A stretch of DNA of 64,000 bases from assembly GCF_014235785.1 (NCBI RefSeq), contig NZ_CP060137.1, forward strand, positions 2,480,001-2,544,000, in the 5' to 3' direction. This DNA comes from Bacillus sp. PAMC26568 (GTDB lineage: Bacteria > Bacillota > Bacilli > Bacillales > Bacillaceae). Positions within the stretch are counted from its first letter, which is position 1. Every line of letters begins with the position of its first letter. The notes beneath the pieces were generated by a model. It saw only the letters and a list, made by a program, of their open reading frames with translations, made no database searches and was not told the DNA's origin. The position numbers and the translations under genes were made by a program. Shown piece by piece: positions 1 through 8,529 of the stretch.

Positions 1-618
1 TTCTCTTGGAAGGTTTTCAATGACGTCTCCTTCTTTGGACCAAACTTCAATAACCATTTCCTTCGACATATATGCGTCTTTTAAAATGTTAGGCAAGCGG
101 TGAATGTTATGTGTTCCAAAGATCATATCGACGTGCTGATGCTTTTTCATAATTCTTGTTACAACAGATTCTTCTTGTGACATACATCCGCAAACACCAA
201 TCAGAAGACCTGGTTTCTCTCTTTTAAGAGATTTTAGGTGACCAATTTCTCCAAAAACTTTGTTTTCGGCGTTTTCACGGATCGCACACGTATTCAGAAG
301 AATAACATCTGCATCTTCAGTAGTATTTGTTGCCTCATAGCCAAGTGCAATAAAGATTCCTGCCATAACTTCAGTGTCATGTTCATTCATTTGACATCCA
401 TAAGTGCGAATGAGAAATTTCTTCCCATTTCCCAAACCTCTGAACTCTTCTGAAATTTTGAAATCATTTTGGTATTTGACTTCCTCTTTGCCGCGCTTTT
501 TTGCATCCTTTAAGGAAGGAGGCATGTATACGGCCTGAAAATACTTGCTGTAATCCTTTTCGGATTTTTTGTCCGCTGGTGTTACTTGCGTATTTTCCAA
601 ACGCTGCTTTTCATTCAT
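1..618 (-). CDS. miaB: tRNA 2-methylthio-N6-isopentenyladenosine synthase MiaB (N-terminal 206 residues; runs off the window)
   Basis: Radical-SAM methylthiotransferase that adds the 2-methylthio group to i6A37 in tRNA. The visible part has a 60-70 residue Bacillus-type leader, then the UPF0004 domain beginning [12 protein letters not shown], with further cluster cysteines in LLNTCAIRE and [10 protein letters not shown]. These are the three cysteines expected to bind the auxiliary iron-sulfur cluster. The radical-SAM CxxxCxxC motif and the TRAM domain lie beyond the window edge. The start is the ATG at 618, preceded by GAAAGGAG on the minus strand. A sigma-A-like promoter and a small hairpin lie upstream, so it looks independently transcribed from kbl. 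The order tdh-kbl-miaB matches other Bacillus. Confidence 0.95.
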   Translation of the reverse strand, partial: MNEKQRLENTQVTPADKKSEKDYSKYFQAVYMPPSLKDAKKRGKEEVKYQNDFKISEEFRGLGNGKKFLIRTYGCQMNEHDTEVMAGIFIALGYEATNTTEDADVILLNTCAIRENAENKVFGEIGHLKSLKREKPGLLIGVCGCMSQEESVVTRIMKKHQHVDMIFGTHNIHRLPNILKDAYMSKEMVIEVWSKEGDVIENLPRE

Positions 619-652
619 GTAAAACAGTCTCCTTTCAAACCCTTCTAACCTG

Positions 653-706
653 ACTCTCGGAGTGAGAGTATACCAATTTTATAGTATATATATTCCTAAT
701 GAACAA
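653..706 (-). promoter_or_regulatory. Sigma-A-type promoter of miaB with a leader hairpin
   Basis: On the minus strand TTGTTC (701-706) and TATAAA (678-683) are separated by 17 bp, about 60 nt before the miaB start. Downstream of it, 653-669 forms a perfect 6-bp hairpin (ACTCTC/GAGAGT) in the presumed leader. The element calls are by eye only. Confidence 0.5.
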
Positions 707-831
707 AACAATATACATTTCAAGAAAGGACATATATCTATAGTAAAACAATCCTAGGAAATAAACAAATGAATAAGATAAGCAGAGCCAACTGGTTAAC
801 CTATATTCAGTGCAACTAAACTCCTAGAGAT

Positions 832-858
832 AAAAAAAGAGAGGAACTCCCTCTTTTT
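832..858 (-). terminator. Intrinsic terminator after kbl
   Basis: Minus-strand hairpin of AAAAAGAGGG and CCTCTCTTTTT with a 4-nt loop and one bulge, running directly into a T run. It lies just downstream of the kbl stop codon. Confidence 0.85.
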
Positions 859-868
859 AATAAAAAGC

Positions 869-2047
869 TTATTTTAAAATATTTAATTCCTTTGCCGCTT
901 TTTCAAAAATATCTAAAGCGGTTTGCAATTCTTCTTTCGAATGCTCAGCCGTTACAATTGTTCTGACTCTTGCATGACCTTTTGCAACTGTCGGGAATGC
1001 AATGCCTTGTGCAAATACACCATATTCTCTCAATTTATCTGAGAATCGATGAGATAATGCTTCGTCACCGACAATAACTGGTGTTACAGGAGTTTCGCTT
1101 TTTCCTGTATCAAATCCTAAGTCCTCAAGTCCCTTTTTGAAGAATTTCGCATTTTCCCAAAGCTTTTCAATCAGTTCAGGCTCTTCAATCAGCACGTTGA
1201 TCGCTTCGATACATGCAGCTGTAACTGCTGGAGGATGAGACGTACTGAACAGAAATGGACGTCCTTTTTGGATAAGGTAATCAATAAGAGTCCGGGTACT
1301 GGCCACGTAACCGCCTAAAACTCCAACCGCTTTGCTCAAAGTTCCAACCTGGATATGCACACGACCATCAAGTCCAAAATGGTTTACCGTCCCGCGTCCG
1401 TTTTGTCCAAGAACTCCTGAAGCGTGTGCATCATCTACCATCACAAGTGCATCGTATTTTTCTGCAAGTTCAACAATTTCAGGAAGCGGAGCAATATTTC
1501 CATCCATTGAGAAGACGCCGTCTGTTACAACTAAACGAACTCGGTAATCAGCAGATTCTTTTAATGCTCTTTCTAAATCTTCCATATCCACATGGTTATA
1601 CACTTTGCGTGCAGCCTTTGTCAGACGGATGCCATCGATGATTGAGGCATGATTCAGAGAGTCAGAGATGACGACATCTTCTTTTGTTAAAATGGAAGAA
1701 AGGACACCCTGATTTGTCGTAAATCCTGATTGGAAAACAAGGGCTGCTTCTGTATGCTTAAATTCAGCAAGCTTTGTTTCCAGCTCTTCATGCATGGTAA
1801 AAGTGCCTGCAATCGTTCGTACAGAACCTGTTCCCGCTCCAAATTTTTCTGCAGCTTTAATTGATGCTTCTACTAGTCGAGAATGTGTAGTTAAGCCTAA
1901 GTAGTTGTTTGATGATAACTGGATTAATTCTTTTCCATCGATAACAACTTTTGAAGCCTGGTCAGATTCAAGCGGAATCAGTGTTCGAAATGTTCCTTGC
2001 TGTTTCATTTCGTCCAGTTCTGCCTGCAAGTACTCGAAACCTTTCAT
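869..2047 (-). CDS. kbl: Glycine C-acetyltransferase (2-amino-3-ketobutyrate CoA ligase)
   Basis: PLP enzyme of the alpha-oxoamine synthase family. It cleaves 2-amino-3-ketobutyrate with CoA to glycine and acetyl-CoA, the second step of threonine degradation after Tdh. The 392-residue length is normal. Family motifs visible are SSNNYLGL near residue 45, the PLP-aspartate motif [11 protein letters not shown] near 205, and the Schiff-base lysine in [12 protein letters not shown] near 240. The ATG at 2047 follows GGAGGGG. It lies 24 nt downstream of tdh, so the two form an operon with the pathway genes in reaction order. The alternative family members BioF and HemA are less likely given the tdh partner. 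Confidence 0.95.
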   Translation of the reverse strand: MKGFEYLQAELDEMKQQGTFRTLIPLESDQASKVVIDGKELIQLSSNNYLGLTTHSRLVEASIKAAEKFGAGTGSVRTIAGTFTMHEELETKLAEFKHTEAALVFQSGFTTNQGVLSSILTKEDVVISDSLNHASIIDGIRLTKAARKVYNHVDMEDLERALKESADYRVRLVVTDGVFSMDGNIAPLPEIVELAEKYDALVMVDDAHASGVLGQNGRGTVNHFGLDGRVHIQVGTLSKAVGVLGGYVASTRTLIDYLIQKGRPFLFSTSHPPAVTAACIEAINVLIEEPELIEKLWENAKFFKKGLEDLGFDTGKSETPVTPVIVGDEALSHRFSDKLREYGVFAQGIAFPTVAKGHARVRTIVTAEHSKEELQTALDIFEKAAKELNILK

Positions 2048-2071
2048 AATAGCCCCTCCAAATTCATTCTT

Positions 2072-3112
2072 TTATGGGTGTAAAACGACTTTACCACATT
2101 TTCCTTCAATCATTAAATCGAAGCCTTTTTCAAAATCTTCTAAGGAGAAATGATGCGTAATTAATGGGGTTACATCGACCTGTCCAGATTTTAGTAATCG
2201 TGAAACCTGCTGCCATGTTTCATACATTTTTCTGCCTGTAATTCCTTGTACTGTAATTCCTTTAAATACAATATCATTCGTAATATCGATTTCAACCGGA
2301 CGGACAGGAAGGCTCAGTATAGAAACACGCCCGCCATTTGTCACCATTTTAAAGCCTTGATCCATTGCGATTGGATGACCTGACATTTCGCAGACGACAT
2401 CAACGAAGTTGCCATCTGTTAATTCATTGATTTTCGCTAATGGATCTTCATTTTTCGAATTAATGACAGTAGTTGCTCCCATTTCCTTCGCCAAATTTAA
2501 ACGGTAATCGTTTAAATCAAGCGCAATGACTTGAGAAGCACCTGCTGCTTTTGCAACGCCGACAGCCATAATCCCAATCGGACCGCAGCCGATCACTGCC
2601 ACACTTTTACCGGCAACATCTCCTGCTAATACCGTGTGCACTGCATTACCCATCGGTTCTTGGATAGATGCTACATCAAACGGCATTTCTTTTGGATTTT
2701 TCCAAAGATTCACTGCAGGTAAAGCTACATATTCCGCAAAACAGCCATTTGTATCAACACCGATAATTTTCGTATTTTTACAAATATGATACTGGCCTGT
2801 TAAACATTGCGGACATGCGTAGCAAACCAAATGTGTTTCAGCAGAAACAAAATCTCCTAATTCAACATTTGTTACTTTACTTCCAATTTCAACAACTTCT
2901 CCCGAAAATTCGTGTCCAAAAACATATGGCGGATTTACTCTGCTTTCCGACCATGCATCCCATGTATATATATGAACATCCGTGCCGCAGATTGAAGTAG
3001 CTTTTACTTTTATCAATACTTCATTTTCTTTTATTTGAGGGATGTCTACCATTTGCAGCTGAGCACCAAAACCTCTGTGATGCTTAACGATCGCTTTCAT
3101 TTTTCCATTCAC
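2072..3112 (-). CDS. tdh: L-threonine 3-dehydrogenase
   Basis: Zinc-dependent medium-chain dehydrogenase oxidising threonine to 2-amino-3-ketobutyrate with NAD+. The catalytic zinc region is seen in SICGTDVHIY and FGHEFSGEV, a four-cysteine structural-zinc lobe in CYACPQCLTGQYHIC, and the Rossmann motif in VIGCGPIGIMAVG. I start it at the GTG at 3112 (V-NGKMKAIV), which has GGGAG eight nt upstream and gives 346 residues, the family length. The frame stays open to 3229, but a good promoter at 3165-3193 lies inside that extension, which rules it out. An internal ATG at 3100 is a possible alternative. Confidence 0.93.
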   Translation of the reverse strand: MNGKMKAIVKHHRGFGAQLQMVDIPQIKENEVLIKVKATSICGTDVHIYTWDAWSESRVNPPYVFGHEFSGEVVEIGSKVTNVELGDFVSAETHLVCYACPQCLTGQYHICKNTKIIGVDTNGCFAEYVALPAVNLWKNPKEMPFDVASIQEPMGNAVHTVLAGDVAGKSVAVIGCGPIGIMAVGVAKAAGASQVIALDLNDYRLNLAKEMGATTVINSKNEDPLAKINELTDGNFVDVVCEMSGHPIAMDQGFKMVTNGGRVSILSLPVRPVEIDITNDIVFKGITVQGITGRKMYETWQQVSRLLKSGQVDVTPLITHHFSLEDFEKGFDLMIEGKCGKVVLHP

Positions 3113-3164
3113 AACGAACACTCCCTTGCTCCAAGAACCATCATTTTTTATGATTACATATGAA

Positions 3165-3193
3165 ATTCTATCATCCAAAAATAATGGTGTAAA
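3165..3193 (-). promoter_or_regulatory. Extended -10 promoter of the tdh-kbl operon
   Basis: Minus-strand TTTACA (3188-3193), 17-bp spacer, TGA-TAGAAT (-10 at 3165-3170). The expected transcript starts about 45 nt before the tdh GTG. It also decides the tdh start codon. Confidence 0.6.
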
Positions 3194-3263
3194 GCGGGTT
3201 GTCCATCTCAAAAAGACAGATGAACACATGAGGTAAAAACTCGTTTTTTTTTTATGAAAAGTA

Positions 3264-3296
3264 AAAAAACGCCTATCAAACGGATAGACGTTTTCG
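3264..3296 (-). terminator. Intrinsic terminator after korB
   Basis: Minus-strand hairpin AAAACGTCTATC / GATAGGCGTTTT (one mismatch) followed by a T run, a few nt downstream of the korB stop codon. Confidence 0.85.
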
Positions 3297-3300
3297 TTTG

Positions 3301-4167
3301 TTACATAAATTCTGAAAGTAATTCATTAAATTTCTCTTCACTGATTTGAAGATCTGCCTGGGAAAGTGGTGTTTCACTATAATTGTGAACAAGCTCCTGA
3401 TAAGATGGCTGATTTTTATTTTGATAGATCAAGCCTGTTACAAGTCCGTTTCTCTCCATCAGTGTCTGCATTGCAATCATACGGTTAGATGGATCATAGC
3501 CTTCAATGTCACTAAGCTTTGTAAGATTTTCTTTAAACCAGTCATATGTGTTGATTTTATTATAGGTTACACAAGGACTGAAAACATTGATTAATGAGAA
3601 CCCTTTATGATTGATACCTGCTTCGATAATGGAAGTCAAGTCTTTTAAATCAGTTGAAAAGCTTTGAGCTACAAACGTTGCGCCAGCTGTAAGGGCCATT
3701 TCCATCACAGATAATGATGATTCAATCGAACCTTTAGGCGTGCTCTTTGTTTTAAATCCGACATCACTGCGCGGGGAGGTTTGGCCTTTCGTTAAACCGT
3801 AAATCTGATTGTCCATCACGATATAAGTGACATCAATATTTCTTCTGATGGCATGTATGGTATGACCCATTCCAATCGCAAATCCATCGCCATCACCCCC
3901 TGAAGCAATAACAGTTAAGTCTTTATTTGCCATTTTAACCCCTTGGGCAATTGGAAGAGAACGGCCATGAATGCCATGAAATCCGTACGCATTAATGTAT
4001 CCTGAAATCCGTCCGGAACAGCCGATTCCAGATACAACAGCCAGCTGATCTGGTTCAAGGCCTGCATTTGCAGCAGCCCGCTGAATCGCAGCCTGAACGG
4101 AAAAATCACCGCAGCCAGGACACCAGTTAGGTTTTACATTGTTTCTAAACTCTTTAAACGTAGCCAT
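3301..4167 (-). CDS. korB: 2-oxoacid:ferredoxin oxidoreductase, beta subunit (KorB)
   Basis: TPP-binding subunit of an oxidative decarboxylase, probably for 2-oxoglutarate, which makes the acyl-CoA and reduces ferredoxin. The 288 residues are typical. Iron-sulfur cysteines are seen in NWCPGCGDF (near residue 17), SGIGCSGR and FSPCVTYN. The TPP/Mg motif is GGDGDGFAIG with the downstream asparagine in VMDNQIYG. Its ATG directly follows the TAA of korA with no spacer, so translational coupling is likely and supports 1:1 subunit production. Substrate choice (2-oxoglutarate, pyruvate or branched-chain) cannot be settled from sequence. The pair is absent from B. subtilis 168 at this place. Confidence 0.9.
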   Translation of the reverse strand: MATFKEFRNNVKPNWCPGCGDFSVQAAIQRAAANAGLEPDQLAVVSGIGCSGRISGYINAYGFHGIHGRSLPIAQGVKMANKDLTVIASGGDGDGFAIGMGHTIHAIRRNIDVTYIVMDNQIYGLTKGQTSPRSDVGFKTKSTPKGSIESSLSVMEMALTAGATFVAQSFSTDLKDLTSIIEAGINHKGFSLINVFSPCVTYNKINTYDWFKENLTKLSDIEGYDPSNRMIAMQTLMERNGLVTGLIYQNKNQPSYQELVHNYSETPLSQADLQISEEKFNELLSEFM

Positions 4168-5907
4168 TTAGAACAACTCCTTGCATTTTGAATGAACTTC
4201 ATGCGGCAAGAGGGGATTTCCATCATACTTAAGAATACTGGAAATTTTCTCTGCATGACCAACATTCATTTTTATAAGACTTGCTAGCTGTCCAGTCGCA
4301 TTATTCTCGACGACAACAACTTTTTTAGCTGCCTTTACAAGCGGCAGCATTTCCTTTGCCGGGAAAGGATGCAGCAAACGAACGTGAGCATGATTTACTT
4401 TTACTCCGTCATTTTCCAGGCGGATCATGGCTTCTTCAATTGTGCCTCTAGTGGAATTAAAGCCCACAAACAAAACATCTGGCTCAGCGTGAGTAAGATT
4501 TTGATATACCGGTGTGTCAAACCTAATATCCGAAAGCTTCCGAAGACGTTTGTCCATTTGCGCTTTGCGGTTCACAGCTACCTCTGACGGTTTCCCTGTT
4601 TCGTCATGCTCAACACCAGTTACATGATGAATGCCATTCTTCATTCCTGGCACCACACGCGGTGAAACGCCATCTTCTGTTACTTCAAATCGCTTAAAGT
4701 ATCCTTTATTATCAATTTCAGGAAGCTCTTCGCCCTGTACAAGCTTTCCTCTGCGAATTTTGATTTTGCCGTATTCAAGAGGCTCTACAGTTTGCTTGCC
4801 TAAAGAAAGCTGAAGATCTGTCAGCAAAATAACAGGACATTGATATTCTTCTGCCAGATTGAAAGCTTCAATTGTATCGTAAAATGCCTCCTGAACAGTG
4901 CTCGGCGCCATCACGATCTTTGGAATCTCTCCATGAGTTCCATAAATCATTGCCATCAAGTCAGATTGCTCCTGTTTCGTTGGCAGTCCTGTACTTGGAC
5001 CGCCGCGCTGTGTATCAATGATTACAAGAGGCTGCTCTGTAATTCCAGAAAGGCCAATCGCTTCCATCATAAGGGACAAACCAGGTCCTGCAGAAGCTGT
5101 CAATGTGCGGGTACCGGCATAGTTTGCACCAATGGCCATCGTACATGCAGCAATTTCATCTTCAGTTTGAATGACTGTTCCGCCAAAATCAGGGAGCTTT
5201 TTAATGAGATATTCCATAATTTCAGATGCCGGCGTTATTGGATAGGCAGCCATAAATCTAGCTCCGCCTGCGACTGCCCCTAAAGCAATCGCATCGTTCC
5301 CAATCATAAACATTCGTTTTTGCCCGTCTGCTTTTTCAAGGAACATATCGTCACGTGAAAAATTCAATTCATGTTTCATATATTGTGAGCCTTTATTAAT
5401 GGCTTCTAAATTCTTTTCAACGATTTGCTGCCCTTTTCGGCCGTAAATTTCCTGTACGACATTTTGAAATTGTGAAATGCCGAGATCGAGTACAGCGCTG
5501 GTTGCACCGATGGCAACCATGTTTTTCATTAAAGATGTACCAAGCTCAGTCGCAATTTCAGTAAAAGGAACTGAAAATAATGTAGCATTACAGTCATCTG
5601 GGATAACTGGATTGAACTTGGAATCAGCAATAACAAGACCTTCTTTACGAAGTTCATAGACATTTACATCTATTGTTTCCTGATCAAAAGCTATTAAAAT
5701 ATCAAGATCATCTGAAATCGCACGGACTTGTGTCGTACTGACCCTTATCTTATTATTAGTATGACCGCCTTTGATTCGTGAAGAAAAATGACGATATCCA
5801 TATAGATAATAGCCCATTCTGTTTAACGCAATTGAAAACACTTCTCCTGTACTTTCAATACCTTCACCTTGCTGTCCCCCAACTTTCCATGAAAGTTGAC
5901 TGATCAT
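4168..5907 (-). CDS. korA: 2-oxoacid:ferredoxin oxidoreductase, fused gamma-alpha subunit (KorA)
   Basis: Partner of KorB. The 579 residues combine a gamma domain (about 1-190, with VGGQQGEGIESTG near the start) and an alpha domain (AAYPITPASEIMEYL near 225, then a C-terminal domain around TRGTIEEAMIRLENDG). This gamma-alpha/beta two-gene layout is the KorAB type. I place the start at the ATG at 5907 (MISQLSWKVGG), with AAGGGG about 10 nt upstream. The open frame continues nine codons further, but those residues contain the ribosome-binding site. A cre-like sequence lies about 90 nt upstream, suggesting carbon-catabolite control. Confidence 0.9.
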   Translation of the reverse strand: MISQLSWKVGGQQGEGIESTGEVFSIALNRMGYYLYGYRHFSSRIKGGHTNNKIRVSTTQVRAISDDLDILIAFDQETIDVNVYELRKEGLVIADSKFNPVIPDDCNATLFSVPFTEIATELGTSLMKNMVAIGATSAVLDLGISQFQNVVQEIYGRKGQQIVEKNLEAINKGSQYMKHELNFSRDDMFLEKADGQKRMFMIGNDAIALGAVAGGARFMAAYPITPASEIMEYLIKKLPDFGGTVIQTEDEIAACTMAIGANYAGTRTLTASAGPGLSLMMEAIGLSGITEQPLVIIDTQRGGPSTGLPTKQEQSDLMAMIYGTHGEIPKIVMAPSTVQEAFYDTIEAFNLAEEYQCPVILLTDLQLSLGKQTVEPLEYGKIKIRRGKLVQGEELPEIDNKGYFKRFEVTEDGVSPRVVPGMKNGIHHVTGVEHDETGKPSEVAVNRKAQMDKRLRKLSDIRFDTPVYQNLTHAEPDVLFVGFNSTRGTIEEAMIRLENDGVKVNHAHVRLLHPFPAKEMLPLVKAAKKVVVVENNATGQLASLIKMNVGHAEKISSILKYDGNPLLPHEVHSKCKELF

Positions 5908-5994
5908 GTGCCTTACACCCCTTCTTAAAAACACTCATATATTTTTCGCCCAAAAAAGGACACGTTCACACGGATTAAATTGTTAGAATTATGT

Positions 5995-6008
5995 ACTAAA
6001 CGTTTACA
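5995..6008 (-). promoter_or_regulatory. Candidate catabolite-responsive element (cre) upstream of korA
   Basis: The minus-strand 14-mer TGTAAACGTTTAGT matches the Bacillus cre consensus TGWAARCGYTWNCW at 13 of 14 positions, including the central CG. It lies about 90 nt before the korA start, in the 200-nt gap between the dipeptidase gene and korA. No convincing -35/-10 pair was identified beside it. Confidence 0.45.
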
Positions 6009-6108
6009 ATTGTAGAACTTTCACAAAAAAAAAACAAGCTTTTCAAGGAAATAATCACGTTCTTCGCTGTTATTTTATTTGATTTTTTTAAATTTTAGAT
6101 TAACTCAT

Positions 6109-7026
6109 TCAAAAAGGTACAGAATTTGCGAAATTTGAGTATATCAATTTGCGGACTTGACTTTCTGAATAGTGTTTTAAAAGAGTGTTTATTAAGTAAG
6201 AGTATTGTTCATACCCTTCAAGCCCTTCTACCGTTTCTTCAATTCCGTCAAAATCAGATCCAAAGCCGACAGCGTCACTTCCTGCCAATCCGCATATATA
6301 ATCCACATGATTTAAAACATTCTTCATCACTGCAGGCTTCTCGGTAGATATAAATTGAGGAACAAAGGTTATCCCGATTATTCCCTTTTTTTGAACTAGG
6401 GCACGAATTTGATCATCTCTCAGATTTCTTGGATGCGGACAAAGGGTATACGAATTTGAATGACTCGCAATTGGGTGGTTTGCTAATTGAATGACATCCC
6501 AAAAGCTTCTTTCAGAAAGATGGGATACGTCTGTCCACATTTGAAAATCATTCATTTTCTTAATCATTTGTTTTCCTTTCAATGATAAGCCAGAGTCTCT
6601 AATCTCTAACGCGCCATCAGCAAGTAAATTCGCAAAATTCCAAGTCAAGCCAGCGCCTCTGACTCCGAACTGATGAAAAATGGTAAGCAGGCTTAGATCG
6701 TGCCCAATCGCTTCACAGCCCTCTAGCGTTAGGATGGCTCCTATTTCATCATTTTTTAACGTCAGAATATCTTGCTTTGTACGAATATGCTTAATTTTTT
6801 CATAGCGGTTTACGATACATTCAAAAAATATGGCTGCCTGTGCTAAAGCAGCTTCTAATTTATTTGTTGCTTCTACTGGAACAAATATAGCGAAACACTG
6901 TACCTTCGCACCAAATTGAAACAATTTTTCGATGGTGACATGCAGCGAATGATTATTCCATTCACTGACCTCAGTGTTTCTCCATAGCTGATACAGCAAA
7001 TCACAATGAGCATCAAATATGCGCAT
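6109..7026 (-). CDS. M19-family (renal-type) dipeptidase
   Basis: Putative zinc dipeptidase of the membrane/renal dipeptidase family, 305 residues. The metal ligands are visible: the HxD pair in FDAHCDLL (residues 7 and 9), the bridging glutamate in LTLEGCEAIG, the histidine in PIASHSNSY, and the aspartate-bearing GFGSDFDG near residue 258. No signal peptide is seen, so it is probably cytoplasmic. The ATG at 7026 follows GGGGGT. It lies between spoVS and korA, a neighbourhood shared with several Bacillus species. The natural substrate (dipeptides, possibly D-amino-acid peptides from wall turnover) is not evident. Confidence 0.85.
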   Translation of the reverse strand: MRIFDAHCDLLYQLWRNTEVSEWNNHSLHVTIEKLFQFGAKVQCFAIFVPVEATNKLEAALAQAAIFFECIVNRYEKIKHIRTKQDILTLKNDEIGAILTLEGCEAIGHDLSLLTIFHQFGVRGAGLTWNFANLLADGALEIRDSGLSLKGKQMIKKMNDFQMWTDVSHLSERSFWDVIQLANHPIASHSNSYTLCPHPRNLRDDQIRALVQKKGIIGITFVPQFISTEKPAVMKNVLNHVDYICGLAGSDAVGFGSDFDGIEETVEGLEGYEQYSYLINTLLKHYSESQVRKLIYSNFANSVPF

Positions 7027-7133
7027 TTCTTATTACCCCCATCGAATTTGAAAAGCGCAAGGACAATCGCCAGCATACGGATCATTCTTTCCAATAATTC
7101 TCATGCACCGCACGAGTTGCAGAATATAAAACA

Positions 7134-7162
7134 AACCTGTTTGCTCGAACAGCAAACAGGTT
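7134..7162 (-). terminator. Intrinsic terminator after spoVS
   Basis: Perfect 12-bp stem AACCTGTTTGCT with a 5-nt loop, followed on the minus strand by a TTTGTTTT tract. It separates spoVS from the dipeptidase gene. Confidence 0.85.
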
Positions 7163-7176
7163 GAATATTCGTCTAT

Positions 7177-7437
7177 TTAACGTGGCTCAATAATTAATTT
7201 AATAGCCGTCCGTTCTTCTCCGTCGATAAGAATATCAGTAAAGGCAGGAATGCAGATTAAGTCTACTCCGCTTGGCGCCACAAATCCTCTGGCTATCGCA
7301 ACAGCTTTTACAGCCTGGTTCAGTGCTCCGGCTCCAATTGCCTGGATTTCCGCTGCACCTCTTTCACGTAGGACACCTGCTAATGCTCCGGCTACAGAAT
7401 TAGGATTGGATTTTGCTGAAACTTTTAATATTTCCAT
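7177..7437 (-). CDS. spoVS: Stage V sporulation protein S
   Basis: Small Alba-like nucleic-acid-binding regulator needed for progression from stage V of sporulation and also affecting septation and motility decisions. The 86-residue length and nearly the whole sequence agree with the very conserved Bacillus SpoVS: starts MEILKVSAKSNPNSVAG and ends TAIKLIIEPR. The ATG at 7437 follows AAGGGGGAT. A SigH-like promoter is readable about 130 nt upstream and a strong terminator follows, so it is likely monocistronic and switched on at the onset of sporulation. Confidence 0.97.
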   Translation of the reverse strand: MEILKVSAKSNPNSVAGALAGVLRERGAAEIQAIGAGALNQAVKAVAIARGFVAPSGVDLICIPAFTDILIDGEERTAIKLIIEPR

Positions 7438-7568
7438 TTCTAGTATCCCCCTTATTGTTCAATGGATTGTGAATGTTCATTGGAACATGCTTTATTAGGT
7501 CTGTTCAGATGGCCCATCCCCTTTTGAAACCTTCTGAACCTCTTTCACAGTCATTCCATTGATACTAT

Positions 7569-7597
7569 ATTCACTAGAGGGAACTAGTATTCCTGCT
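7569..7597 (-). promoter_or_regulatory. Candidate SigH promoter of spoVS
   Basis: On the minus strand GCAGGAATA (AGGA at 7591-7594) is followed, with 15 nt between AGGAATA and the -10 core, by GAAT (7569-7572). This resembles the SigH consensus AGGAWWW-N12-14-RGAAT. B. subtilis spoVS is known to be SigH-dependent, which fits. The spacer contains a short CTAGT/ACTAG inverted repeat. Confidence 0.5.
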
Positions 7598-7635
7598 TGT
7601 TTCTTCATTTTTTCGAAAATTTTGAAATATATATA

Positions 7636-8430
7636 CTATTCAAAAAACATATGATCATCATTGATTAAAACCCGTTCAATTTTCTTGGCTTTTCCCGATT
7701 TATCGTGTACATCAATGACAACAGCAGAGAGCTGTGTTTTGCCTTCTGTTACCTCAAAGCGAACGGGAAGGCTTGTTAGAAACCGTTTGATCACTGCGTC
7801 TCTTTCCACGCCTAATATGCCATCATACGGCCCTGTCATCCCTACATCAGTAATAAAGGCTGTACCTTGATCAAGAATACGCTCATCTGCAGTCTGTACG
7901 TGAGTGTGGGTTCCAACTACAGCTGTCACTTTACCATCCAAATACCATCCCATTGCCTGCTTCTCGCTCGTTGCTTCTGCGTGAAAATCAACAAAGATGA
8001 TCGATGTTCTCTTCTTTGCTTCTGCTATTAATTCATCCGCCTTTTTAAAAGGACAGTCAATTGGCGCAAGGAATGTTCGTCCCTGCAAATTAATGACTGC
8101 AATTTCTTTGCCATCGCAAGTAACATACGCAATTCCATTGCCAGGCGTACCTTCAGGAAAATTCGCAGGACGAATTAAATTTGGATAAGCATCAATAAAT
8201 TCGAAAATTTCACGTTTATCCCATGTGTGGTTTCCCATCGTAACAACCTGAGCGCCTGCCTGGTTCAATTCATGATAGATTTTCTCTGTTATCCCTTTGC
8301 CATGCGCTGCATTTTCACCGTTTACGATGGTAAGTGCAGGTCTGTATTTTCTCTTAAGCTTTGGCAAATATTCTTTTATCATATCTCTGCCTGGAGATCC
8401 AACTACATCCCCTACAAATAATAATTTCAT
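7636..8430 (-). CDS. ymdB: YmdB metallophosphoesterase (2',3'/3',5'-cyclic nucleotide phosphodiesterase)
   Basis: Cytoplasmic dinuclear metal phosphodiesterase that in B. subtilis controls the choice between motility and biofilm formation. The 264 residues match the family. Metal-binding motifs are in order: FVGDVVGSPGRD (residue 8 aspartate), VNGENAAHG, MGNHTWDKREI near residue 68, VDFHAEATSEK, and GTHTHVQTADE near 175. It is encoded just downstream of rny, as in B. subtilis, but a terminator hairpin sits between them, so expression may depend on read-through. The ATG at 8430 has AGAAGG about 12 nt upstream, which is a long spacing. Confidence 0.93.
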   Translation of the reverse strand: MKLLFVGDVVGSPGRDMIKEYLPKLKRKYRPALTIVNGENAAHGKGITEKIYHELNQAGAQVVTMGNHTWDKREIFEFIDAYPNLIRPANFPEGTPGNGIAYVTCDGKEIAVINLQGRTFLAPIDCPFKKADELIAEAKKRTSIIFVDFHAEATSEKQAMGWYLDGKVTAVVGTHTHVQTADERILDQGTAFITDVGMTGPYDGILGVERDAVIKRFLTSLPVRFEVTEGKTQLSAVVIDVHDKSGKAKKIERVLINDDHMFFE

Positions 8431-8496
8431 TTTTCATAAAACCTTCTCTCAGAAATGGTGTGTGCATAGCTTTAAGTTTTGCATAGTTTGCAAAAA

Positions 8497-8529
8497 AAAT
8501 AAAGCGATGCAGAGTGCACCGCTTTATTT
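8497..8529 (-). terminator. Intrinsic terminator overlapping the rny stop codon
   Basis: Arms AAATAAAGCG-TGCA and TGCA-CGCTTTATTT (15 nt each, one mismatch, 3-nt loop) followed by a T run on the minus strand. The upstream arm contains the rny stop codon (8524-8526). It lies between rny and ymdB. Confidence 0.85.

Noticed and set aside
3113-3229. 39-codon N-terminal extension of Tdh
   Set aside because: Contains a good promoter and is not part of the family; a GTG with a ribosome-binding site at 3112 fits better.
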